Assembly: GCF_008831285.2 (NCBI RefSeq)
Contig: NC_045149.1
Location: 4,703,500 to 4,767,499, forward strand
Origin: Nymphaea colorata
Lineage: Eukaryota; Streptophyta; Magnoliopsida; Nymphaeales; Nymphaeaceae
Reading direction: 5' to 3'
Length of the DNA: 64,000 bases
The translations under genes and the position numbers were made by a program. Below the pieces are notes generated by a model. It was not told where the DNA came from, did no database searches, and saw only the letters and a program-made list of their open reading frames with translations. Positions 33,678 through 46,944 of this stretch are shown in pieces. The stretch's first letter is position 1. The number at the start of each line of letters is the position of its first letter.

Positions 33678-36600
33678 CTACACATAAGACAACTAACACC
33701 AGTCAACACCAAAGATGAAAAAAAGGATCACTAGCTTCCTATAAAACAAGAAGAAATGACCAACACTGCAGCCTACAGAGATGGCCTTCTTAGTAAGTAT
33801 AGCATTATTGTTTTAAGATTTCAAAATATCATCCAACATACAAAATGAATTATGGCTTCTATAGCAACATGCAACACATAAGAACCAAAGGAGGAAACCT
33901 GAAACATTGAACTTACAGATAAAAGGCAATAATCAAAGTACTACGGTAAAAGTGTGGACACAAATATCATTCTCGAGGACTACAATGGGAAGGTTTTTCT
34001 TGAAAGTTGACTTGAAATCTTGTTTCCTTTAAAAAATTGCAGAAATTAAAAAATTTAAAAAAAATATATAAAGAACAATAGAACAAATGATGAAATTTAA
34101 ATGAATTTTCTCTGCTAATTCTTCTAACAAAACTATTGACAAAGATTCATAGAAGTTTTTAAATTTTTAAAGGAAACGACAAATGGAAGATAAATATTAA
34201 ACTAGATATAAATGGTTTTATTGGAAAGGGAAAATATTTAGATATTACCATTGCATTTGCTTTCTGGTGATTGACATTTTCCTGCTAAAACCGTTTTCTG
34301 CTTTTATGGTGATAATATTGTGATCAAAATGTCACTGACATTTGTGAGTATGTAAAAGACAATCTTAACGCACCCATTATCTCTGACAGAGCGACGCAAT
34401 GCTGCCCGAGCTTCACCAGGTTTTCCTTCTCTTCTCTTGTCCATTTCACGTGCCTGGTAAGTACCTCGCTATATAAGAACTGCTTAAAAGTAGAAATAGG
34501 AAAAGACAGAGATAAAAAAGGAAATCAACCTTCCACTTAAATCTATCATCCAGCATACTTTTCTGAGCATCTGACAGCTTCCCAACATACCTCCAAACAC
34601 CATCACCTGTACAGGGAACAGAAAAAGATGGATGAAAATCAGCAGCTGAATTACAAAAACACGCAGAAGCAAGCATTTACAAATGACAAAACCCTGCAAA
34701 AGCAAACTAAATAGCTAAATCATTTGCCTGAATAACATTAGGTTGTCCATTCATCAACTCATTCTCATTAATGCATTTTGAATTGTTGAACGACCGAGAA
34801 GTTCAGCATTTCATCTTTTATCCATAAAGTGAAACATCATGTGTTTAAGGAAGCAAATACTGGGCAATTTAATCCGCTTTCCAAAACAATGTTCACCAGC
34901 ACAACTTTCGCAGCGAGCATGTCTACAACGCAAAAGTATCAATGCACATATGACAACAGGACATCCAATATACATATGTGTTGAACAAGAAAAGTTTTAT
35001 GTTTTAGGAGGTTCCTTGTAATATTAAAGAGTTATAAGATCTCTTTAATATTTTCCTTATTTTCCATTGAGTTATTTTGTAAATCCCTTTTTACCCTAAT
35101 CTCTTTTATAAGAGAGATGAGGGTTATCGTAAGGAGAAGTTCTTAAGGTTCAATCTCACGGCAGCTTCTCTCTCTCACTCTCTTCTTCTCCGCTGCAACA
35201 ATATGTACCCCAAATATCAGTAGTAATCCAAAAAATATCTAGATAAAAATGCCAAAAAAAAAGTTAAGCGAGAAAAAAAGGACATATCACTTTAAGATAT
35301 AACCAAACTGAAAAATTTCATGATATTTACATGCCATCTACATGAAATCTTATAAAAACTCATTCTTCTTCTTTCTTCCAACATTTTAATAGCTGCTCTC
35401 AATTTTTGTTAAAAAATTGGTAAGAAGTCAAAGATTTTGTAAGTTTGCTATTAATTTTAGATACTTTAAAATTCATTAAACTCCTTGGAAGAGAAAACTT
35501 ATACATGCACACATGGTCAGGCAACCATGGACACACATAAACACACATGCAAAACCCACAGATATAAGAAATATTTTCCAATTGCGACAATGAAAATAAA
35601 AAACAAGTGACACAAGAAAAGAAAGAAAAGTAGTGAAATATTTTGAAAATCTCAAAAAATGGATATATTGTGTGATAGTAACAAGACATTCTCATAGAGT
35701 TTACAGTAGAAACAATTAAATACATTTTAAACTTATTTTGTGCTTCATTTAATATTTCAAATGTTCAATAACTGTTCTGAATTTTTATCAACATTCTTTC
35801 AGAAAATTAGTAATCTGCACCTAAAAAAAAAATTTAATTCCCAAGATTTTCTTGAGGAAAAACCTTCCCAATTAATGCCAAATGGAAAATGAGTTGTCGG
35901 CAAGGTGCGTGTCATTTCAGTGGATCTTAATCTCTCCCTCTCCCTCTCAAGAACTGTTACACATCGCTCAATTCTATAGATTGGGTGATACATGTAATCT
36001 TGTCAAAAATACTTTTAAAAGTCAAATTCAGTCATTGACAGACAGCTCATGGTCACAGTCTTTAAATGAACATAATCAGAAAAAATAAGGAAAAATCAAC
36101 AAGAAAAATTATGGCTAATTCCATGAAATAAAGTTATAGTTTTCATAGTTTTGGACCCATATCGTATGATATGCGGCCACCGTACAGTATGATACATGCT
36201 TTATATTGTACGATTTGCATGATACATATATACACAATCAATTTGCGATAAGAGTAGTGTATCATGTCACAAAATGAAAAAGAGACAATATCCATCGTAC
36301 ATTACAGCAGCTCCATATCATACGATACATACAACACTGGATTTAGTAGTTTTTTCATGCTTAGATGTGTCTCTTAGGCATGAAAAAAAATATTATGTTG
36401 TTCAGGCATCGCCACTACTCCACCTGCATTGTTAAGTCCAAGCACTTAGGCAATGCAAGTAATATTGCACCTAGACATAAACTTACTATGGACTAAGCGC
36501 AACTGGTCTAGCCTGCGCCTAGTCCGAAGTCCAAGGGTCTATCAGCAGGACTCTTAAAGACGGTTTATATACAATAGTCAATGTTATATAAATAGACTGT

Positions 36601-39600
36601 TTATATATAATATATTGTTTTTATATTACGTAGCAAACTTTTTAATGCAATAATGTTTATATAGTTTTTGTTTTATTATAAGTTATGTAACTCTCTCTGT
36701 AACTCATAAATGATTACAGTATGTTTACTTCTCAGTTCTCTATAATCTATATTGCTGATAATTTTAATGTAATAAATTAATACTGTACATAGATCCTGTT
36801 TCATTATATAGTCTGTAACTCTGTTTGCAAGTTTTAACTCATCTGATTACAGTCTGTTTATTTGTCTATTTACAGCCTGTTTGTGACTTATTACAGTCAG
36901 TTCATAATTTTCAGTTTTCCTACAAAATAGACACACAATTTTCTGATATTAAACACATAACTTCGTAGTGGAAAGATTTCTAAAATCTTTGACGTTGGAA
37001 GCCTGATTTCAATTTTGTGAAAAGCACGACTTATGTTTCCGGCTTTCATCTAATGTCGTCATAACTCATAACTCTTGGTATATTCTTTATATACAAAATC
37101 ACAAATATACTGTTTATACTTTATATTAACTGGACTGTAATCTGCAAATAACTCTTTAGACTCATTTCGTTTCTACTTTTAGGAGTTAGGTTTGTTTTAC
37201 AGCCTTCCTTGTATGTTTGAACACATTTTATGCATTTGCTTGAAAATGGTTTATGATTTCTGCTAATTTTATTATTTTTTAATCCAAAAGGTTTCATGTT
37301 CAAAAGGTTTATGTCATATTATATAAGTACATATCTGAATTCAAGCTAATTAAGAGCTTCATGATCGTAATTGTCGCCTAACTGCACATAAGCTCACCTA
37401 GGCGTGCCTAGGCACTAGCCACAGCCTGTCACCCAGGCTACACCTAGCAACTTTCATAACATAGAAAAAATGTCAACTTAAAAAATGAAGGTCAAGAATC
37501 AAATTTCTCACTTGAATTTGTACAAGTTAATGCATGGTCACCTTTACAATGATAAATATAAGCACATGTAAATTACTCAATTTGGACAAAGTATGTTAAA
37601 ATATGCTTATTGAAGCATTTGGACATGTCTTGAATACAAACTTCCTGGGACACACACAAAATGCATCTATACTTTATCATCAACCACTAAGGAATGATCA
37701 TACATCAAACTGAAAAAAGGAAAGCAACAATTGGTATCCAGCAATTAATAAAAGCAAACAAGATTAAATCAAAATTGAAAAATGAAGGAATCAGTATTAT
37801 AGTTAAGCAACTTAACCAACGAAGCAAATATGAAACAAGAAACAAAATTAAACAACAGAGAGTAATGCGATAGTTGGAAGCGAATGCAGAACTGCCATAT
37901 TGACATTTAAGACCGCTCATGGAAATGACAAATGAGTGTATGACTCATTTACCACAACTAAACTTGAGAAAAAGCATAACCTGATGTGCCCTCAGATGTG
38001 GACAGGTCTGGATCAGTACAGTCATGAGTCAACCATTACCGGTAACCAACTACTGAATTAGCCACTAAGAGCAACATAGCTGCTTAACAAGTTTGGCACC
38101 ATCTCTAAAAGAGTTTATATAAGTGTCATGCTACTGCATCAGTTTAGGGCAACCTTGAAGAGTTTATGTTAGACAGGTACAACCTATAATTCTGCTAACA
38201 CTGACACAGTTGAAGTCACAAATTAGACTTCAAATTTGCCACATAGTTAAGCAAACAATCCAAGGAGGGAAGAACCATATTAACCTTGAAAGAGATCAGA
38301 ATATTAGCTGACCAGTCAGAGCAACTAGTGCTTCATAGAAGCAGGTTAATTATATCAGATTTGTACAATTCCATGCACAAACATACAAGTTACATGCATA
38401 GTATGGGAGAAGGCCAAAATCATCAAGAGAAACAGAATACCAAGAATTTTGTATGCAGTTGCCATCGTATTAAGTGCTGCTTTCCGAATTTCACCATCAC
38501 GCTCAGATGTCAGACTGGCGACAAGGTGTAAATGTTTAAATTGTCCACTTATCTGATAAAAAAAATGCCAATAAACATTACTACCATAAAAGGATTAATG
38601 ATTTTTTTTTTTTAATTTGGGGGATGGGGGAGAGGGGAGGGGTTGATTACCTTTACCTCTTCACCATGGTAGTCAATCATGTACCCAATAAGATCTACGC
38701 ATTCAATTCTAGTTCGGTTATTTTTAGAACGAAGTCCCTCTAAAACATATTGGAAGAGCTTGGAGGCTGGATATATGCATACAATTTGCTTCATTAGATC
38801 ACGTAATTTTTCCCGCATCTTTTCAATGTTGTGTCCCGACTGCAGAGAATAAAAAAGAAATGAATATAATGTCGGCAATCCACATGACACTTCATACTAC
38901 ATGACTTCCTGCCAATAATAGTTCCGAAACGAAAATGATGCATAGGACCAATAGAATCAGGTGATATTACAGAGTCCTGAAACCCAATTTTTTATTGAAA
39001 GCAAACTAATGTTAGAAGAAAAAATAATTGAAAATCAAAGAGAAAACACAAAGCAAAAACAAAAGAATAACCGCATGGAACATTTCTCAGTGAGATACCT
39101 TTTCTATTAAGCAAGGAAGAAATATAGAAGCTTCTGCTTCAGTCAAAGTATAACCATCAGTCTTCAAGGCATCAATAAACTCTGGAAGGAACTCCAGCAC
39201 CTGTCAAAATTGAAAATTCGTAAACAGAAGAATGGTAAGAAAATTGAAAAAAAGGAAACTCTGAGAGACAGAAAATAAAAAAAGCTACCTTTAGCAGACA
39301 TGTTGTATTTGATTCACAAAACCTTAGAACAATCCACTTCAGAAGGATATCCACCATTTCCAATATTTCTTTCCCAATAGATGGGAGGGCCTATAGATTA
39401 ATAATGATGAAACGTAAACAGGTTATAGTCATGCTGCAGATTCTCACCCTTAAAATTCTCTAAGAAAACTAAAATACCCTTTGCAACATCTCCAGACCAT
39501 CAACTTGCTTCTTGAAATCTGTGCTTAGCAATCTTCGGTGCAAATCATCTCTAAAATACTTCATCATCTCAATCTGCAAGACAAGCACAAAGATCAATAT

Positions 39601-42600
39601 GCAAAGCATTCATCTTGTTTGATACAATGAAATGAATAAATATCTAAGAAGAAGCATTCACGAACTTCTAAATCCTGTATCTGCTCCAGTCGTAACTCTT
39701 CAAACTTGAGTCTACGTACAACAATCCTCTCTCGATCCTCCTACAAAATTAGAAAATGTTACTAAACTTTCAGTAGCCTAATATCTATTCATCACGTTCA
39801 TCCTAACAGGAAACCTTGTTTGAGTCTTTGGTGTTGAACAAAGCCTGGCCTTGCACAGCAAGATCTTGAGCAATCTCTGCAGCATCAGGCCTGGATATCT
39901 TTGTCTGAGTACCCTTCTGTTCCAGTGGTCAGACAGTCAGGAACCTTCTACTGTTACTAACAAAAACATAAGAAAAGAAAAAGTAAAAGAACACGTGCTT
40001 AATTACCAAACCGATGGTTTTACTGCCATGCTTTGATGGTCCATTTAGAGCTGTTTTCCCAACTTTTGACCCTGCCCTTGCTGTAGTTCCAGAAGAGACC
40101 ACTTTTGATGAATCAAAGGCCTCTGTACCACACAAAAGCGAATAAGAACATTGTTCAGGTGACCATACATAAACTCTAAGCAATAAAAGAGGATATGCAT
40201 GTGCACCTTGAAGTGCACCAGCAGGTTTAGTACGTTCAAGAACAAGGGCTAAAGCAGGACCATGCAGATCTTTCACTCCCTTGGATACCTGATAGGAAAT
40301 TAAAAAAAAAAAAAACATTTTAATGTGTAATAATTGTACAATCCGTACAGCAAAAGCAAGGTCAAGAAAAGAATTCACATACTACTTCATTGCCACAGAT
40401 TCTGATGATTTCACCCAAAGAAGATTCGGCTGATTTTCGCACCTCTGCTGATTTATCCTGAATAAGTCAAAGGGGAAATACATGTCACCCAGCAAAATAT
40501 ATAAATAATAATCTCACAAGTACAGGGAAAGGACAAGGAATGAAAATTGAGGCACACAACATAAAAGACATACTGTCAAAGCAGTAGCAGTTGGCTTCAG
40601 AAGCTGCAGTATTTCAGTTGAATCATTGACCCCCAACAGTTGCTTGCTTAGCCAGTCAAAGAGGTCCTTTCGGCCCTCGGCACCAAGCTTAGAATCTACC
40701 AATGCCGCTGACAGGTAAGGAACCTGGTATTAACAAGAAAAATAGGCAAAATTAGGTAAAGTAATTTTTGAAATGCATTAGAGAGTGAGGGGAATAATCC
40801 CCTACAGACTGCTTGATCAAGGGTCACACTTGATGAGAAAGTCAAATACAAAAATGACAAATAAAACAAGAACAAAAACACATAAAATAGGGAAAAATCA
40901 CATTATCTAATATATAGTTGCATAAATATACATTGTGTGTGTATATATATATAATACAATTATGTTTACATATATTTAGACAATGATAAGCAAAAATTAC
41001 CATCTTATCAAGATGAACTGCCATCACCCAGCAATCCAATGCCTTCAAGGTGCATTCTCTCATTAGCTTTTTGTTGTCACCAAGGCATTTAAGAACATCC
41101 GCCAATAATTTCTGCAAAGAAAGCATGTCCAGTCTTCCCTTTGAATTTCTGGCATGAGTGCTACAAATATAAATTAGTCCTAGAACAAATGTCACCTTGC
41201 TTGATTTTTCGACTTCAGGACCCATAGCAGATGCAATGTTACCAATGGCAGCAAGTGTTGCAATGACCAAATTCTTATTACTATCATAAAGCCGACCTCT
41301 GAGAGCTCCAAACAGCTCACCTGTTGGCGCACATTGTACATCATAAAATGGATCCACAATATAAATTCAACATAAGATCCATTATTGGTGACCACATGAT
41401 ATAATACCAGTTCCAGTAGACTGTATGCGCTTATTGGCCTCTTCTACAATCTTGTTGACCGACTCAATTGACTCCAAGCGCACCTAGATGGTAAACAATC
41501 ACCTATTTTTAGAAATGCAGCTACAAGAGCACATCAACTCAGGAACCAACCACAAAAAGAAACTAAATACCTTCCAGTCTGGGCTACCCAAATTCTTCAA
41601 CAGGTTAGGTGTAATCTTTGAACTGATGTCTTCTCGAGGTAGGCCATCAAACCCAGAAGTAGATGTTGCTGAACTTGGATCAGAGGACTTCACAGTTTTC
41701 TTAGGCGCAGCAGCTGCACCCTAATGAAACAGAAAATAATATGAAATGAGCTGTGTGCAATGCCCCAAAGAGATTTCAGGTTGAGACTACAAACCTCAAA
41801 AGGATTTTTTTCATACTCGGCATCCAGAGCACTAAGAAGTGCAGGCTTCACGTCAGACAGAAAGCCCTTGATGTCTGCAATAAAAAGAAAAGTGAAATGT
41901 TGAACATACAAACCAGCCTTGTTATGTGAGCGAAGGTAAGGATGCATGCTCACCAGGTCCAACAAATTTATGCAACATCCCTATCAGCTTAATAGTAGCA
42001 TTTCTGGTTGCTGCAGCACTTGACTGCAATCCCGTATCTTTGCAAAATTCTATCAAATCCTGAAACACCAGTGAATAAACACAACATGATAAAAATCAAA
42101 CATATATGAGTAAAGATACAAAGAAAAAACAGAACTTTAGGCCAATTAACAAGGATCTAACTTGCCTTCAATTTTAAATGGGAAATACCAAAATCTTCAA
42201 TTGCAGTGACCATCCATGAAATACCTTCACTTAGAACCTTGGGGTTCTTGTGCTCCTTCATGATTTTGTATAGCTAGGATCATGGGAAAAAAATAATAAG
42301 AATAATCCTGATCAGAGACTGCAACATGCTCTAGCAAGGATAAGAAAGACTCATCAACAAAAGGAGAGCTTACCCTATCAAAAACAAATCCTGGACCTAT
42401 GGCCTCTGAAAAAGCAGTAAGGCACTTCATAGCATGGGCACGGGTTTTGATATCAGCAACCCTTTCGCTTATACCTGCAAAGGACATTTGAAACATAAAA
42501 TACAGCAGAAGCATGCACATGAAGCAAACTACTTGAAGAAAACAACTTAAACAACTGATCATCTGCAGCTGCAATAGCAGATCAATCTAAGCAGCTTAAC

Positions 42601-44796
42601 ACATACCAAGAATACAAAGAACAACACATCTTTTTGGAAACTTTGACACTGTGGAAGCTATATGAGTGAGCACTTCAATAACCTGCTGTTGAACCTGTTT
42701 CACCAAAAGAAATGTTTACATTCAGGCTGTAACTGGAAAAGCAAACATTTTCCTCACAAAAACAAGGAACATATGACTTACCTGTACATTTTTCTCACCC
42801 CACCCTGGAACTGCACAAAGCAATCGAACCAAAAGTTCGGCCATTTTATCGAGGTCTGTGATACCATCTATTTCTTGTTTTAACAGACCCATTGCTGCAT
42901 ATCGTGCACTAAATGGCATAAGAAACTTATTGCAGCCAATGACACAATAACACGCCCAAGCTTCTTGAACATGAGAAAAGTCTAGCCAATTATCCAACAA
43001 TTTGATTATATGATAATCTCTCATGTTACATGTAAATAAACGGCACGATTAAAGCTAGTTAGCAATGTTGTAAAAAGGTGTATCGTCACATATATTGGCT
43101 GGGCCAACCTATACATGTTACGTAACGTATCATAAAGTATCATAAATTTATTTTTTAATTCATAAAAAATCAGAAAAAATCTTGAAAAGTCAAGAAAAAT
43201 GTGTTTCGCATCAAAAACTCATTACATACATAATGAACATTCACGATTCATGGTTCATAAGTAACGACATAATAAAATAAGGTCTGAATTTTAAAGCATA
43301 TTACATCACATCAAGACTATAATCTGTAATTGTTCACTGCCAAATGAGAATTGAAATAATGTGTATCATTAAGAAACATCATAACTACTACCAATCAATA
43401 AAAGAATCATTATCTTCTTCATCTCCATCCTCATCCCTTCAAGTTGGATGATTTCTCCTTTAAGACAATGATTTCTTGGTGATTTTTTTTTTTAAATGGT
43501 GAAAACTCACCCTCCCACAACTCTTAGAAATGTTGAAAATGAAAGAGGAAAGGAACTATTAAAGAAAAACCTCTACAAAGAAAGGGCATCAGAACCCTTT
43601 CAGAAAAACAGAGCCATATCAGAAGATATAGCGTGCAACGGTCGTAGTGTTAAGATATGGCCTGTGTCATAAGATACACCGATACAGGTACAATACATAC
43701 ATGCCTTTTGTGTATCGTACCCGTATCGCATAGGTTTTTTCAACCTATATGATATGTATCACTGACAACACTGGTTAGAATTGACTCACAAGAGAAATAA
43801 GGGGACAGCATACTAACAACATATTTCTTGCTACATGTTACAATTTGAAGAGTGGATTCCTGAATAACCAAAATGAGGTCACATTTTTGTGGATAATTAA
43901 ACAAACAAACACGCAAAATCATGATTTTCCCATGTTACCATCATAATGTCACGAATTGTCTGTAAAAATGACATTCTAAAGCCAAGTCAAACATATATAG
44001 TAATATAAGTGATTTCTTTTTAATTAATAATCACGTAACATAACAAAAGAGATAGTAACAATCTGCACAAAAAAAGGCTTGCTCAAATAAAAGAAGAATG
44101 TTGTCATTATCACATAAAGGTAAAGGTTTTCTCTAGGGTAGTCATAGCAATAAGGCTAAGAACAACATTAATATGCTCCAACTTCTAAGACTTCAAATTT
44201 ATAGAGTTCTCTGTTTTCATCAGGAACAAAGCTTGTGAATCCGTGAAAGATATCGATGAAACCAAGCTTGGTATGCAATGAAATAACAGAATACAGAAAA
44301 CTTTAATTAAAATCATGCTAATGTCCATAGAGTAAAATCATGTGTATGCTTCTGTGGAATATGTGCATACACATACCACATTACATGTATGTGCACGTAT
44401 TATGAGTATCTGTTGTGTGTGTGTGTGTGTGTCACTGAAAAATAAAGATGTTTATTTCGAAAATGCAGAAAAAGGTAAAATAAAAGAAAATGAAGAAAAA
44501 TAACTTTTATGATATTTTTTAGAAAAAATGCCCAAATGAAAATAATGAATTTTTATCTTGCTTATTCAGGACATAAAGCTTTTTAGTTTTTAATACAGTT
44601 TAATTTTTGTTTAGCTTTCTTTTAACATGTTAAAGACTATTTTGAATTTTTATCAATGTTTTTGTAAGAAAATCAAATCTTCATATTTTCCTGTTATCTT
44701 TTTTATATTAAATTTCTTGGACCTTCCAAGAAAAATGAATGTCTTGATTAATACCCACAGAAAACCTTGCTGATAAAAACCACAGAATGATATTTG

Positions 44797-44858
<62 letters not shown>

Positions 44859-46883
44859 TACACACGTATGTCTTATGTAATTTGCATTTCCCCATCATTA
44901 TTATTTGTCTGTTTTCCTTTCCAACTCTGCCTAACTAGCTGCTGGAAGTCTGATGGCCAATTCAACAGGTAGCTGAAGAAGCCACTGGAATTCGCAACAG
45001 CTAGCCATTGACATCTCTACATTTTCCCCCTTGCAAACATTCTTCATTCAGCTACCTGTATTCCTCTTATGCATGTGTGTTCAGCTACCTGTATGTTTCT
45101 TATGCATGTTCTCATGCATTTATGTGTCAAAATGATCCCATCTTGAGTGCCTTAATTGAGTGATATTGTGTGCTTTGGTCTAGTCCTATGGGACTGCCAC
45201 TGTTTAGCTCAACAGCTACCTGAACAAGCCACTAGCACTCCCAATAGCTGCACCATTGACTTCTCTCCAATTTCCATATCGTATGTATCCTTCAATCAGC
45301 AGCCAGTTGTTTTTTATGAATGTCCTCATGCACAGATGTGTCAATAAACTGATTATTCTTCCAACTTGAGTGTCCCAAGAGATTAGTCTGTGTTTGTTTA
45401 GGTCCTCTGTGTCAAGCTAATTTTAGTTATAGTCAACTGTGACTAGGCAATGTTTATGAACCTTGTGCAAGTCAAGGTTTGATTGGTCAACACTTCATTA
45501 CATGTAGATGCTTATTACAGAGTTAAAATAGGTAAACCTGGTACAAGCAGATGAAATCAGATCCAGGCAAACTCGCCACCATGGTTTTCAAAAATGAGAA
45601 ATTTGAAAAAGAAAATGGGCAAAATGCTAGATATGCATCTTTTCTATTTTCTAAAATATAACATATCCCACCCAAGCGCTGATTGATGGCTGACCAACAT
45701 AAAGTTCCATGACGAGTGATTATAAAAAATTAAACAATTTCTTATGCAACAGCAGATAAGAAAATGTATAAGATAGTTTGGAGATCCCCCAGAAGGACAT
45801 ATGTGGATGTAACCAACAAATATTACAGAGATAACATGAAGGATGGATATGGAAACCTTCGAGTCTTTCCTTCCAAACGCTACTCTTCAATTGCGAGATT
45901 GTCTCAGATTTCAAAACACTTTCTAATCTACCCTCAATTTCTTCAAGGCTCATTTCTGCTGGCTGAAGAGCAAATAAAAGAAAGTTAGGCAATACTGGAT
46001 TTCCAAAATGACCACAATAATTTGAAATTACCATACCTCGACATCCTCAACTTCAACAAGCACCGAAGACCTGGGATGTACAGAACTATCCTTCTTACTA
46101 GAACCACTTTTAGAAGTGCCAACCTTTTTAACAGTAGCCTGCTCAAAGAACCCGAAAAAAATGTTTAACAAAAAAAAGAAAAAAATAACAAACCGTAGTT
46201 AAAAATATTGTTAACGGTTTTTAAATGGCAATGTTTTTCTAGGGATTTTTCGGCAAAGCTGAAAATGTCAGAAAAAATCAACAACCTTTTAGGAAAAAAA
46301 AATCCTAAAAATTAGGAAAATTTAAAATAGATGAAAAACTAACAGAAAGCATAAAACTTAAAAATAACTTGATAAAATGATAAAAAAAGTTGTTTTAGTA
46401 AATACAGAAACCAAGATAAATAGTTTAACTTAAGTTTTAACTTCAAACCAAAAATAACATAAAAATAATGAGAAAAGAACGTTAAGAAATGCGAAAAATT
46501 CATTTTGGAGTGTTTTCAAAAAAAAGGAAAAAATGGGTTTTCTGTGACTATCTACAAACACTAATGTTACTCAGCATTCTTATCAAACACCCAATCTAAA
46601 ATATCAGAAGAAACCTACAGTTGGCTGCACTGCTTTCTTCCCACTAAGCATGCTAGCAGCAGATTTTTTAACATAAGAGTTTTGTGTGCCCTGCAGAACA
46701 AGCGAACATATTATTTGAATAATGTCAAAGACAGACAAACATACAAACCTAAGCCAATGTAATATAAATCACAAAATGATGAATGGTCAATGGACGTCGT
46801 GGAAGCCTAGTGGGTACAGCCAAGGCCATCCAAGCCAGTTCAAAAAAATCAGAACAAATGAAGACAGCTAGACAAATCGCAAG

Positions 46884-46944
<61 letters not shown>

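Larger units (their letters stand above)
34607..38440 (-). other. MOR1 intron 36, 3.8 kb, expanded by repeats
   Basis: It contains the solo LTR 34979-35200 and a short hAT-family derivative at about 36142-36341. Two stretches rich in CCTAGGC-type motifs (about 36410-36540 and 37375-37450) could be the ends of a further unrecognised element. The rest is AT-rich without coding content. Confidence 0.65.
42895..45856 (-). other. MOR1 intron 15, 3.0 kb
   Basis: It holds a Ds-like hAT derivative (43063-43770), a (GT)n run near 44413-44432, a (TA)n(CA)n microsatellite (44802-44859) and a two-copy tandem duplication (44963-45425). The remaining sequence is AT-rich, with no gene. Confidence 0.7.

Noticed and set aside
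40007-40012. Alternative GT donor five bases earlier at 40011-40010
   Set aside because: Using it would shift the frame at the junction with exon 39815-39916; the GTAATT donor keeps it.
44653-44972. Frames containing runs of YIYIYI and THTHT
   Set aside because: They are translations of (TA)n(CA)n microsatellites. The same applies to frames at 46783-47031, 32569-32802 and 62667-63017.
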